Source: Allobacillus halotolerans
GTDB taxonomy: Bacteria > Bacillota > Bacilli > Bacillales > Alkalibacillaceae
Length of the DNA: 64,000 nt
NCBI RefSeq assembly: GCF_028743495.1
Contig: NZ_CP117968.1
Reading direction: 5' to 3' (one strand)
Position numbers and translations under genes: made by a program. The notes below the pieces were generated by a model, which saw only the letters and a list, made by a program, of their open reading frames with translations, was not told where the DNA came from and searched no databases. This document shows, in pieces, positions 49,765 through 58,429 of the stretch (position 1 is the stretch's first letter; each line of letters begins with the position of its first letter).

Positions 49765-50565
49765 GATGTCTTGAATAATTTCCGGGCTAGCTTTGGAGCA
49801 GGTTTGTTGAATTAACATGCTTACTGCCTCGCCTTGTTGATAGCCGATTTCGAAGGCGAGCTGCTTTGGTTTTAGACGTTTCGATTGTGCAATGATTTGT
49901 TCATAAGCAAACAGTCCGTCATTTTCAGCAAATAATGCCATTTGTGGGTCGAAAATGACCGTATCGCTCAAGCTGTCTCGGTCTGATTGTGCGATGTATG
50001 GCGGGTTGGAGACAATGACGTCAATGTTGTGACCAGCCTCGATGACGGGTTCCAAAAAACTTCCTTGCAAAAACTCGATGTCCGCAGTGTGTGCCGTTGC
50101 ATTTCGACGAGCAACTTGAAGGGCTTCATGCGATAAATCGGTTGCCAATACACGTAAGGTAGGCATTTCTTTTTTTAACGAGACCGCTATGATGCCGCTT
50201 CCTGTACCGATATCCACAACTGTTTCTGTTCCTGAAAGTTTTCCAAGCAAGTATTGGACTAATTCTTCGGTTTCCGGACGTGGAATGAGGACATTTTCAT
50301 CGACGTAAAAGTCGCGTTCATAAAACGTCGCTGTATTGGTGAAATGTTCGAGTGGTTTTCCTGTTGCTGCATGGGTTTCAACCCAACCGACGAATGTTTC
50401 GTGCGTTTTCGTTTCCAGTTTTTCAAGGGCGTTCATAAATAACCCGCTCATTGTCGTATCCAGCAAATGACACAACATGAGGTCTGCCACGCGCTCTTCT
50501 CTATCATGTGACTGTAAAAAAGAAGAAGCCCATTTACGAGCTTCTTGAATCGTTGGTTGTTCCAT
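49729..50565 (-). CDS. prmC: Release factor glutamine methyltransferase PrmC
   Basis: A 278-residue SAM-dependent enzyme that methylates the Gln of the GGQ motif in RF1/RF2. The SAM site reads TVVDIGTGSGIIAVSLKKEM; the catalytic NPPY is in VIVSNPPYIAQSDRDSL. The N-terminal domain binds the release factor. An ATG following ACGGTGA is used; a TTG start seven codons earlier is possible. It follows its substrate gene prfA at once, as in most bacteria. Confidence 0.94.
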   Translation of the reverse strand: MEQPTIQEARKWASSFLQSHDREERVADLMLCHLLDTTMSGLFMNALEKLETKTHETFVGWVETHAATGKPLEHFTNTATFYERDFYVDENVLIPRPETEELVQYLLGKLSGTETVVDIGTGSGIIAVSLKKEMPTLRVLATDLSHEALQVARRNATAHTADIEFLQGSFLEPVIEAGHNIDVIVSNPPYIAQSDRDSLSDTVIFDPQMALFAENDGLFAYEQIIAQSKRLKPKQLAFEIGYQQGEAVSMLIQQTCSKASPEIIQDINKKDRIVFAEC

Positions 50566-50586
50566 GTATTTCACCGTTTCTATCAA

Positions 50587-51657
50587 TTATTCCGTAACTT
50601 GATCAAGTTTCGATGTCTGTTCTTCAATCGTCAACGCTTCGATAATTTCGGAAAGTTTTCCTTCCATAATTTGATCGAGTTTATTGATCGTCAAGTTAAT
50701 GCGGTGGTCCGTCACACGGTTTTGTGGATAGTTGTACGTACGGATTCGCTCAGAACGGTCACCTGTACCGACTGCTGATTTACGGTTTTCATCGTATTCT
50801 GCTTGTGCTTCTTGTTGGAATTTTTCATACACACGAGCACGCAAAACTTTCATCGCTTTTTCTTTGTTTTTGATCTGGGATTTTTCATCCTGACAAGATA
50901 CGACTGTTCCAGTTGGTTCGTGGGTCAAACGGACAGCTGACATCGTCGTATTAACACTTTGCCCACCTGGTCCACTGGATGCGAACGTGTCGACACGAAT
51001 ATCTTTTTCATGGATATCTACTTCAACTTCTTCCGCTTCCGGAAGCACGGCGACGGTTGATGTAGACGTGTGAATCCGTCCACCCGATTCGGTCTCTGGG
51101 ACACGTTGTACACGGTGTGCACCGTTTTCGTATTTCATTTGAGAGTATGCGCCTTTACCGGTAATCATAAAGATGATTTCTTTATAACCACCCATATCAG
51201 ATTCATGGGCATCGATGATTTCGGTTTTCCAGTTACGAGCTTCCGCATAGCGTGCGTACATACGGTAAAGATTTCCAGCAAATAATGCCGCTTCTTCTCC
51301 GCCTGCTGCACCGCGAATTTCCATAATAACGTTTTTATCATCGTTCGGGTCTTTCGGAACGAGCAGTAATTTCATTTCTTGTTCGAGTGGTTCGATCTGT
51401 GGCTCGAGTTCGTTTAGTTCCTCTTGAGCCATCTCCATCACGTCTTCATCAGACTCTTCTTCGAGCATTGTTTTCGCTTCGTCTATTTGTTGCCGAATTT
51501 CTTTGTATTGACGAAATTTCTCAACGATTGGCTGTATGTCTGATTGCTCTTTTGAATAATCGCGTAATTTATTGGAATCATTGATGACTTCTGGGTCCAT
51601 CAATTTTTCAGTCAATTGATTGTAACGGTCTTCGATATTTTGCAATTTATCGAACAT
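50587..51657 (-). CDS. prfA: Peptide chain release factor 1
   Basis: A 356-residue RF1 that recognises UAA and UAG and triggers hydrolysis of peptidyl-tRNA. GGAAGGEEAALFAGNLYRMY and the catalytic ASSGPGGQSVNTTMSAVRLT (GGQ) are complete; the decoding domain ends PETESGGRIHTSTSTVAVLP. GAGGTGAAC precedes the ATG. Co-transcribed with prmC. Confidence 0.98.
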   Translation of the reverse strand: MFDKLQNIEDRYNQLTEKLMDPEVINDSNKLRDYSKEQSDIQPIVEKFRQYKEIRQQIDEAKTMLEEESDEDVMEMAQEELNELEPQIEPLEQEMKLLLVPKDPNDDKNVIMEIRGAAGGEEAALFAGNLYRMYARYAEARNWKTEIIDAHESDMGGYKEIIFMITGKGAYSQMKYENGAHRVQRVPETESGGRIHTSTSTVAVLPEAEEVEVDIHEKDIRVDTFASSGPGGQSVNTTMSAVRLTHEPTGTVVSCQDEKSQIKNKEKAMKVLRARVYEKFQQEAQAEYDENRKSAVGTGDRSERIRTYNYPQNRVTDHRINLTINKLDQIMEGKLSEIIEALTIEEQTSKLDQVTE

Positions 51658-51713
51658 ATTCTGTTCACCTCTACTTTTTCCTTCATTATTATATTACAGT
51701 GGCGGGCTACCGT

Positions 51714-51754
51714 CAAAAATAGCAAGCACTAATTCACGGATAGTGCTTGCTATG
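51714..51754 (-). terminator. Intrinsic terminator of tdk
   Basis: On the minus strand AGCAAGCACTATCC...TTAGTGCTTGCT followed by ATTTTTG; an 11-bp stem just after the tdk stop. Confidence 0.88.
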
Positions 51755-51759
51755 TTATC

Positions 51760-52377
51760 TTATTGATTCATTTCTGATTTCGATACTTGATGTAAATGTG
51801 GGTGATTCGGCACTTCATGATGATGACGGCAGCGTGGCTCGTACGATTCAGAAGCGCCAACCATGATGACGGGATCGTCGTATGAAGCCGGCTCACCGTC
51901 GATCAATCGCTGTGTACGCGTTGCTGGTGACCCACACATCGGGCAAATCGCATGCAGTTTTGATACCATTTCACTGTTCGCCATCAATTGTGGCATCGGA
52001 CCGAACGGCTCGCCTCTGAAATCTTGGTCAAGACCAGCAACAATGACACGAATGCCTCGATTCGCTAATCGCTGTGTCACTTGAACGATTTCTTCGTCAA
52101 AGAATTGGACCTCATCAATACCAATGATATCCAAATCATCCGTTACATTTTCTTCAATTTCTGAAGCTTGTCGGATCGGGTGGGCGATGATCGCGTTTCC
52201 GTTATGAGAGACGACCGAATCATCTTTATACCGATTGTCGATAGCTGGTTTAAATACGCGAATTTTTTGATTGCCATATGTCGCTCGTTTCACGCGTCGG
52301 ATGAGTTCTTCTGATTTCCCAGAGAACATACTTCCGCAAATGACTTCCATCCAGCCTTTATGGTTCATTATATACAT
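51760..52377 (-). CDS. tdk: Thymidine kinase
   Basis: A type II thymidine kinase of about 205 residues (salvage of thymidine to TMP). P-loop ICGSMFSGKSEELIRRVKR, DEVQFFD as Walker B, and the structural zinc set CPMCGSPATRTQRLIDG with CRHHHE near the end. The start MYIMNHKGWMEV matches the family; GTG and ATG codons just upstream lie in the ribosome-binding region. Between rpmE2 and prfA as in B. subtilis. Confidence 0.96.
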   Translation of the reverse strand: MYIMNHKGWMEVICGSMFSGKSEELIRRVKRATYGNQKIRVFKPAIDNRYKDDSVVSHNGNAIIAHPIRQASEIEENVTDDLDIIGIDEVQFFDEEIVQVTQRLANRGIRVIVAGLDQDFRGEPFGPMPQLMANSEMVSKLHAICPMCGSPATRTQRLIDGEPASYDDPVIMVGASESYEPRCRHHHEVPNHPHLHQVSKSEMNQ

Positions 52378-52649
52378 CATGGGAGGCACCTCTTTTTTCG
52401 TGGTTTATGTTAAAACATATTCATATATGTGTGTTAATCGTCAGTAATGCTTGCGGTATTTGTCAAAATGACATGAAAAATCATACCCGCAAATGGTCAC
52501 TTATCATTCTACCGAATCCGAAGAGGAATAAAAAGGGTTAGTTTTTCCTAATTTTGATTTTGGGCAGTGGATTGTTTAGATAAAGGTAGATTCGCTTGGC
52601 TTTGATTAGATGAAGATTTTTTAAGTCGAGTTTGGTAGATCAGGTCTAA

Positions 52650-53003
52650 CCGCTCGATGAGTGAGGGGCAACCGCTCGATAACGCGTTCTAACCGCTCGA
52701 CAAACGGGGGGAAACCGCTCGATAATGCGTTCTAACCGCTCGACAAACGTGACGAACCGCTCGACGAAGCGCTCCAGCCGCTCGACAAACAGGGTGGAAC
52801 CGCTCGATAAAACGTTCCAACCACTCGACAAACGTGACGAACCGCTCGACGAAGCGCTCCAGCCGCTCGACAAACGGGGTGGAACCGCTCGATAATCCGT
52901 TCCAAACGCTCGACAAACGGGGGGCAACCGCTCGATAAAGTGTTCCAAACGCTCGACAAACGGGGTGGAACCGCTCGACGAAGCGCTCCAGCCGCTCGAC
53001 ATA
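52650..53003. repeat. Tandem array 8: 21/22-nt CCGCTCGACAAACG units
   Basis: About 17 units. AACCGCTCGACAAACGGGG (often 22 nt because of the G run) alternates with AACCGCTCGATAATGCG, CTCGATAAAACGTTCC or GCTCGACGAAGCGCTCC. Plus orientation, close to array 5 but less homogeneous. It fills the space between the rpmE2 terminator and the tdk upstream region. Overlapping arginine-rich open frames on the minus strand are by-products. Confidence 0.92.
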
Positions 53004-53070
53004 AAAAGAAAAAAGCTGACCGCGATCAGCCGCATCCCTTTGACAGGTGATTGGCTGAATTACGGTCAGC
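53004..53070 (-). terminator. Intrinsic terminator of rpmE2
   Basis: On the minus strand GCTGACCG pairs with CGGTCAGC across a structured loop (with TCAGCC/GGCTGA also able to pair), followed by TTTTTTCTTTTT. Array 8 begins immediately beyond. Confidence 0.8.
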
Positions 53071-53088
53071 GTTTGTTTTCTCATCTTA

Positions 53089-53334
53089 TTAGTTAAGATT
53101 GTATTTTTTCTTGAATCGGTCTACACGGCCACCGACTTTGTCAGCTTTTTGCTTACCAGTGTAGAAAGGATGTGACTCTGAGCTGATTTCAACTCGGATT
53201 AATGGGTACGTATTGCCGTCTTCCCATTCGATTGTTTCGTCAGAATTAAGAGTAGATCCAGACAAAAATTTGAAATCAGAACTTGTATCTAAGAATACAA
53301 CTTTGCGGTATTCCGGATGAATATCCTTTTTCAT
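53089..53334 (-). CDS. rpmE2: 50S ribosomal protein L31, type B (zinc-independent)
   Basis: An 81-residue type B L31: MKKDIHPEYRKVVFLDTSSD, then KFLSGSTLNSDETIEW, SHPFYTGKQK and GRVDRFKKKYN. The zinc-binding cysteines of type A L31 are absent. In B. subtilis the rho-tdk interval holds the zinc type (rpmE) and the type B gene (ytiA) is elsewhere under zinc control; here the type B gene occupies the rpmE position with no Zur box seen. Confidence 0.95.
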   Translation of the reverse strand: MKKDIHPEYRKVVFLDTSSDFKFLSGSTLNSDETIEWEDGNTYPLIRVEISSESHPFYTGKQKADKVGGRVDRFKKKYNLN

Positions 53335-53465
53335 GGTTAACCCTCCTTGCCCTGAATCCTGTGGAAACAGAGTTTTTTCAAAACAACGGTGTGCTTTGTC
53401 TTTTCATACAGAGTGATTATATCAACTGCATGTTCATAATGCAAGAAGTTTTTACTGTGCTAAGA

Positions 53466-54740
53466 CTAGTTTTTCCCTTGCATTTCATCTTCCATTCGTT
53501 TGAAGAATTCATCGTTCGTTTTCGATTGTCTTAATCGCTTCATGAAGCGTTCGAGGAATCCATTTTGATCCTGCATCGTTTTCCGGATGGCCCACATTTT
53601 ATCGAGTTGATCTTTCGGTAACAACAGCTCTTCTTTCCGTGTGCCGGAGCGCAATACATCGATTGCTGGGAAGATTCGACGCTCGGCCAAGCTTCGGTCG
53701 AGGTGAAGCTCCATGTTCCCCGTTCCTTTAAATTCTTCGTAAATGACATCGTCCATGCGTGATCCTGTATCGACTAAGGTCGTTGCCAAGATGGTCAAAC
53801 TGCCGCCTTCTTCGATATTTCTCGCCGCACCGAAGAAACGTTTTGGACGGTGGAAGGACGCTGGGTCGATCCCTCCGGACAATGTTCTTCCACTTGGCGG
53901 GATGACGAGGTTGTAAGCACGCGCTAAACGCGTAATACTATCCATGAGAATTACGACATCTTGTTTATGCTCAACAAGTCGCATCGCTCGTTCTAACACA
54001 AGTTCGGAAACCTTAATATGGTTTTCCGGAACTTCATCGAACGTGGAACTGACAACGTCTACCTCATCAGCGACAGAGCGTTCGATATCCGTCACTTCTT
54101 CTGGACGCTCATCGATTAAAAGTATGATCAATTTGGAATGTGGATGATTTTTCGTAATCGCATTCGCCATTTCTTTTAATATCGTTGTTTTCCCCGCTTT
54201 TGGCGGGGCAACGATGAGGCCACGTTGACCAAAGCCGACGGGTGACATCATATCAACAATCCGAGTTGATAATACATTGCTCGTCGTTTCCAAGTTCATT
54301 TTCCGATCAGGATAAAGAGCGGTCAGGCCTGGAAAGTGGATTCGTTCTTTCGCGCTTTCCGGGTCGTCACCATTGACGGCGTCGACGTGTAGTAGGCCGA
54401 AATAACGCTCATTTTCTTTTGGTGGACGTGCTTTTCCGGAAACCAAGTCGCCATTTCTTAGGTCAAAACGACGGATTTGGGATGCGGAAATATAAATGTC
54501 TTCCGGACTCGGCGCATAGTTAATCGGACGCAAAAATCCGAAGCCTTCTGTCGGGATAATTTCTAAAATCCCATCAACGAATAGCTTGCCGTCTTTTTCA
54601 GCTTGCGCTTTTAAAATCGCAAAAATCAATTCTTTTTTGTTTAGTTTTGCATAGTAAGAAACGCCGAAATCACGTGCAAGGGCATAGAGGTCCTTGAGTG
54701 TTTTCGTTTCTAACTCTGCGATTGTCAATGTTTTTGACAA
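53466..54740 (-). CDS. rho: Transcription termination factor Rho
   Basis: A 424-residue hexameric RNA helicase. The N-terminal helical domain (LKDLYALARDFGVSYYAKLN) is followed by the RNA-binding OSB fold (EGFGFLRPINYAPSPEDIYI), Walker A GLIVAPPKAGKTTILKE, the Q-loop/R-loop region ITRLARAYNLVIPPSGRTLS and DEFKGTGNME-like YEEFKGTGNMELHLDRSLAE. TTG start with a poor ribosome-binding site, as expected for a lowly made protein. Gene order glpX-rho-rpmE-tdk is interrupted here by a GntR/ABC operon and a NERD gene. Confidence 0.97.
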   Translation of the reverse strand: MSKTLTIAELETKTLKDLYALARDFGVSYYAKLNKKELIFAILKAQAEKDGKLFVDGILEIIPTEGFGFLRPINYAPSPEDIYISASQIRRFDLRNGDLVSGKARPPKENERYFGLLHVDAVNGDDPESAKERIHFPGLTALYPDRKMNLETTSNVLSTRIVDMMSPVGFGQRGLIVAPPKAGKTTILKEMANAITKNHPHSKLIILLIDERPEEVTDIERSVADEVDVVSSTFDEVPENHIKVSELVLERAMRLVEHKQDVVILMDSITRLARAYNLVIPPSGRTLSGGIDPASFHRPKRFFGAARNIEEGGSLTILATTLVDTGSRMDDVIYEEFKGTGNMELHLDRSLAERRIFPAIDVLRSGTRKEELLLPKDQLDKMWAIRKTMQDQNGFLERFMKRLRQSKTNDEFFKRMEDEMQGKN

Positions 54741-54918
54741 ATCATTACACCACGCTTTTATTTTATATTATTTTTCATTCAAATTTATTTTGGAAATAAA
54801 GGGATGATCTCTTGGGTTGGGAAGAGAAAATCTTGGGGTAAAATTATGACTCTTCCATTGTATCGATTTTACTGTCAGATAGCAAGAAAGAGTCTGATTT
54901 TTTATTGGGATTTACTGT

Positions 54919-54951
54919 TAAAAAGACTGGCTAGGAAGTTCTAGCCAGCTT
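54919..54951 (-). terminator. Intrinsic terminator of the GntR-ABC operon
   Basis: On the minus strand CTGGCTAGAACTTCCTAGCCAG (hairpin) followed by TCTTTTT, just after the permease stop. Confidence 0.88.
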
Positions 54952-54959
54952 ACGTTCTT

Positions 54960-55664
54960 TTATAATTCTAATGCTATGTTGCGGGTAAGGCTCCGGATTG
55001 TGATGAAAAGGCCGACTAATATGATCAGCGTTCCGGTTAGTGAGATGAAAAAGTGAGATTCCCAAAAATTATTGAAGTCTATTCCGTTTATTGTGATTAC
55101 AAGAAACTCATTTTCCCAAAAGTAATCTAGTATTCCAAATAAAAACAATGAAATGATGATGGCAATCGTCCCTCCAAACCAACCAAGTCTGTAAAAGGAT
55201 AACCCGATGGTCCATCCTATGAAAAAGATGGCCAGCGAAGAGAGGTAATAACCGACTGAAGCAAGGAGAAGGTTTTCACCGAAACCACCTAATTCAAGCG
55301 TGCCATTAATAGGCAGTTGAAATACGTTCTTTGCAACATATGCCAAACCGAGAAACACAAGTGCAATCAATAAAGAAAGAAATGTTGTTTTGATGGCAGC
55401 TGCGATGGTCCCTTTCAAGTAATTTTTACGAGTAACACCATGGAAAGCGAGCAACGTAAGATAAGGATAAACCGCCATGACTCCAAAGACTATCATGACG
55501 ACAGAATAAGCATCAAATGCCGTGGTGAACACATCACCTGTCTCTACGCTAAAAATAACTTTTACGATTGTGACACCAATTTGTAATACGAGTAATACGG
55601 TTGCTACGATGAGTATCCATGTGGCGAAAAATCGTTGTAAATCATTCGTTACTAGTTTGCTCAT
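54960..55664 (-). CDS. ABC-2-like permease of the GntR-ABC operon
   Basis: A 234-residue membrane protein with six hydrophobic segments (TWILIVATVLLVLQIGVTIV, VVMIVFGVMAVYPYLTLLAF, AAIKTTFLSLLIALVFLGLA and three more). The loop FHGVTRKNYLKGTI after helix 2 is typical of ABC-2 permeases in ytr-like operons. It follows the ATPase gene with two to three bases between, so the two form one transporter. Substrate unknown. Confidence 0.82.
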   Translation of the reverse strand: MSKLVTNDLQRFFATWILIVATVLLVLQIGVTIVKVIFSVETGDVFTTAFDAYSVVMIVFGVMAVYPYLTLLAFHGVTRKNYLKGTIAAAIKTTFLSLLIALVFLGLAYVAKNVFQLPINGTLELGGFGENLLLASVGYYLSSLAIFFIGWTIGLSFYRLGWFGGTIAIIISLFLFGILDYFWENEFLVITINGIDFNNFWESHFFISLTGTLIILVGLFITIRSLTRNIALEL

Positions 55665-55666
55665 CA

Positions 55667-56536
55667 CTACGCTTCCCCTCCTGTCAAATGGATAAATAAA
55701 TCTTGCAAAGACACATTGCCGATTTCAAGCTCTTGCTTCTTCGCTTTCTGACGCTCTTCTTCGCTTAATTCACCGTAGATTGTCACGGATTTCGTCGGGC
55801 CCAGTCGTTGTTCGTTCAGTACTTTTTTCCCAGAAACGAATTGATCGACAGCATTTGCTTCACCGATCACTGTCTGCCCTTTCAGTGTCATTGCTTCGTA
55901 CTCATCGTGAAGCAGTAATTTCCCTTGGTGAATCATAACAATCTCATCGAACAAATAGTCCATTTCCGAGACGAGATGTGTTGATAGAATAAACATGCGT
56001 GGGTGTTCAGCTTGCTCATTTAAGACTTCATTGTAAAATTTCTTCCGCGTCGGTGCGTCCATTCCTGTGTAAACTTCATCAAATATTGTGATTGGCGCTC
56101 GACTTGCTAAGCCTAAAACGACTTGCAGGGCCGACCTCATTCCTTTCGACAATTCACTCATACTTTTTTTTGTTGATAAGTTAAATGTTTTGATTAACTC
56201 ATCCGCATATATTCGGTCGAAATTCGGACGGAATGTTTCAGTCATATCAAGCATTTCTCTGACTTTCAATGATTGATCACGTTGGGAGTCTGATAGGAAC
56301 ATGACCTGTTGCATCCGTGATTGATTTTCAAAGATAGGCTCCCCATCCAAAGTGATTTCTCCTTGATCTGACTGCTTAAGCCCAGCAATTAAAGAGAGCA
56401 ACGTTGTTTTCCCTGCGCCGTTTCGACCGATCAGTCCAACGATTTTATTTCCTTCGACATTAAAGTCAATTTCATTAATTACTTCATGCTTTTTAAATGA
56501 CTTTGACACTCGCTTGATTTCTAATTTATGATTCAT
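55667..56536 (-). CDS. ABC transporter ATP-binding protein (YtrB/EcsA-like)
   Basis: A 289-residue ATPase. Walker A GLIGRNGAGKTTLLSLIAGL, signature ELSKGMRSALQVVLGLAS, Walker B ITIFDEVYTGMDAP, where the usual DEP is DEV, and the H-loop LSTHLVSEMDYL. The C-terminal 80 residues form an accessory domain. Start at the ATG after GAGGTGAAG. Its 5' end overlaps the GntR gene. The GntR-ATPase-permease order is that of ytr-type operons, which respond to wall-active agents in B. subtilis. Confidence 0.88.
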   Translation of the reverse strand: MNHKLEIKRVSKSFKKHEVINEIDFNVEGNKIVGLIGRNGAGKTTLLSLIAGLKQSDQGEITLDGEPIFENQSRMQQVMFLSDSQRDQSLKVREMLDMTETFRPNFDRIYADELIKTFNLSTKKSMSELSKGMRSALQVVLGLASRAPITIFDEVYTGMDAPTRKKFYNEVLNEQAEHPRMFILSTHLVSEMDYLFDEIVMIHQGKLLLHDEYEAMTLKGQTVIGEANAVDQFVSGKKVLNEQRLGPTKSVTIYGELSEEERQKAKKQELEIGNVSLQDLFIHLTGGEA

Positions 56537-56909
56537 GTTCTTCACCTCTCTTAATCTTTTGAATTAACCTCAGCATTTCTTTTTCTTCAATCGCCAATTT
56601 TTCCGCTTCCTGAACCATCGGAACAACGTAATCATCCATAAAGGCATCGCGACGCTTCTGCACTAGCTTTGTTTTTGCACCCTCTGCCACAAACATTCCA
56701 ACACCTCTTTTTTTAAATAAAATTCCTTCGTCGACGAGTTGATTCACTCCCTTTGCGACCGTCACATGGTTAATCTCATAAAACTGGACCAACTGATTGG
56801 TTGAAGGTGCTTGATCTCCTTCTTTTAACTGATCATTCACAATCTGATCTTCAATCCGTTCTCGTACTTGTTGGAAAATCGGCTTCCCTTCATCAAAATC
56901 TCTTCTCAT
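56526..56909 (-). CDS. GntR-family repressor, YtrA subgroup
   Basis: A 127-residue protein: winged helix with QVRERIEDQIVNDQLKEGDQ, NQLVQFYEINHVTVAKGVNQ and LVDEGILFKKRGVGMFV, then a short helical C-terminus (about 50 residues) with no ligand-binding domain, which defines the YtrA subgroup. It heads the ABC operon and probably represses it. GGCGGTG before the ATG. Confidence 0.9.
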   Translation of the reverse strand: MRRDFDEGKPIFQQVRERIEDQIVNDQLKEGDQAPSTNQLVQFYEINHVTVAKGVNQLVDEGILFKKRGVGMFVAEGAKTKLVQKRRDAFMDDYVVPMVQEAEKLAIEEKEMLRLIQKIKRGEEHES

Positions 56910-56993
56910 CGTCTTCACCGCCTTATTGTGTGGCTTTGTTGATTTATCTTGTTTGTTCTGTTGTTTGTTGGTTATATAGTTTAGTATATGACC

Positions 56994-57022
56994 ATAATAC
57001 GTTTGAGAGTTGAGTTTGTCAA
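56994..57022 (-). promoter_or_regulatory. SigA promoter and possible GntR operator of the ABC operon
   Basis: On the minus strand TTGACA and TATTAT with a 17-bp spacer, a near-consensus promoter. Just downstream, at about 56973-56989, ATATAGTTTAGTATAT is an imperfect dyad at the likely transcription start, where a YtrA-type repressor would block it. Confidence 0.75.
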
Positions 57023-57104
57023 CGAATTCTTAAAAAGTTGTGGGGTTTTCCATTTTAATAGTGAGGAATTACGGGGCATTGGAAGATTGTTTTGACGTGG
57101 TTAC

Positions 57105-57290
57105 GCAGCTTTTTCGATGGCTGGGCGCCTCTTTTCGATGGCTGCTATTCATTTTCCGACGGCTTCGTTGCTTTTTTCGACGGCTAGCGCTCATTATTCG
57201 ACGGCTTCGTTGATTTTTTCGACGGCTTCTGCTCATTATTCGATGGCTTCTGTTCGTTTTTCGACGGCTCCGTTGCTTTCTAGTTATTCG
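57105..57290. repeat. Tandem array 9: 21-nt TTCGACGGCT units downstream of the NERD gene
   Basis: Nine units of 21 nt: CGATGGCTGGGCGCC, CGATGGCTGCTATTC, CGACGGCTTCGTTGC, CGACGGCTAGCGCTC, CGACGGCTTCGTTGA and so on, in two alternating types. Minus orientation (complement AGCCGTCGAAAAAAGC). It starts just past the stop codon of the NERD gene at 57308 and reaches to about 80 bases before the GntR promoter. Confidence 0.9.
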
Positions 57291-57307
57291 GCAGCATTCA
57301 AAGCCGA

Positions 57308-58345
57308 CTACTGAAGCTCATTTTTCAACTTGCTTTTTATTGTGTTCAATTTAGATAAATAATTGAAATCCTCTGAATCAAAATTATAAGAAAGTTGGTA
57401 TTGTCTGGATTTTGTATTGCCAGTAACTTTTGATGAAGCTTTGTTCAACATGTCTTTCGCTGTACTGCCGGATTTTAACGATGTGAAGTTTCGAAAATTT
57501 TGATTCGTAATGGTGGGACCAATCAGCAAGAAATAATCTTTCAACGTATTTTCATGAGCATCACGAGAACGGTAATCACATGTAACACATTGCCATCTAA
57601 GTCTGTACATTTTCATGCCAACCGTTCCGCATTTCATACAAATAACACCTTTCAAAATGTCCCCTTCACTGACTTTCATTGTTTTTAAAATATCTGGATT
57701 ATAGGTCTGATGATGATAAGAAATGGTTTTAGTGAGGTTACTCATTTCATTTAACGTGAGTGTATCTTGTTGATATCTTTTGATTAGTTCACGAAACAGG
57801 GAAGGTAACCGCTGGAGGGAGATAACTTTTTCAGCATGATGATTATTAGTAGGATCGATTCGCAATCGTGTTTGAGAATTCGTCATGACAACATAATACT
57901 CAATCGGCAAATTACTGTAGCCTAGTTTTTCTAACCACATCGTGAGTTGATATGCTTGTTCTTCAGCTTGTAGAACAGGGTCGTCGAATACTCTTATTTG
58001 CTGATCCTTTTTCTGAATTACTTGATGAACCGTGTCATCGAACATTAGATCATCACTATAATATTTTGATTCAAGGATGAGTAGAAATTTAGGAGTGATA
58101 ATTAAAAAATCTATTTGAAAGTAGGACGAGTGAAGATAAAGACGCGTGTTTTGTAAAACTTTGTGTGGAGTTGGGAATTTACTGAGTGGATAATATAATC
58201 TTGATTCGCCGTATAAACCAGCAAGTTCATTTTTGATCCTTTTTTCAACATGAGGGTAACGGCTGTGATTCAGAGGTAGACGGTGGTACAGAGCTTGTAA
58301 CTTGAGGATGTGCGGGGGAATTGAGGACTTTTTATCAATAGACAA
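57308..58345 (-). CDS. NERD-domain protein with C-terminal zinc ribbon (second paralogue)
   Basis: A 345-residue paralogue of the protein at 7466, with the same layout. NERD core: LYGESRLYYPL (Glu 47), FQIDFLIITPKFLLILESKY (Asp 79, Glu 92-x-Lys 94); then DDPVLQAEEQAYQLTMWLEK, shared with the first copy (QDPIIQAENQAFHLQNWL). Zinc ribbon CMKC (236-239) and CVTC (253-256), same spacing as the paralogue. The gene lies between repeat arrays 9 and 10. Nuclease-like function is inferred from the domain only. Confidence 0.85.
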   Translation of the reverse strand: MSIDKKSSIPPHILKLQALYHRLPLNHSRYPHVEKRIKNELAGLYGESRLYYPLSKFPTPHKVLQNTRLYLHSSYFQIDFLIITPKFLLILESKYYSDDLMFDDTVHQVIQKKDQQIRVFDDPVLQAEEQAYQLTMWLEKLGYSNLPIEYYVVMTNSQTRLRIDPTNNHHAEKVISLQRLPSLFRELIKRYQQDTLTLNEMSNLTKTISYHHQTYNPDILKTMKVSEGDILKGVICMKCGTVGMKMYRLRWQCVTCDYRSRDAHENTLKDYFLLIGPTITNQNFRNFTSLKSGSTAKDMLNKASSKVTGNTKSRQYQLSYNFDSEDFNYLSKLNTIKSKLKNELQ

Positions 58346-58429
58346 GTTTTATCTCTCCTTCTATGTAATTTTAATATTATTATAGCCTATAGCTTTTTGG
58401 TGACAAGCTTTTGATACTTCTGTTTTTGC

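Noticed and set aside
52646..53084. Minus-strand frames of up to 131 codons (CRAFGT-, ERFHPV-type repeats)
   Set aside because: By-products of array 8 in three frames, ending in or crossing the rpmE2 terminator.
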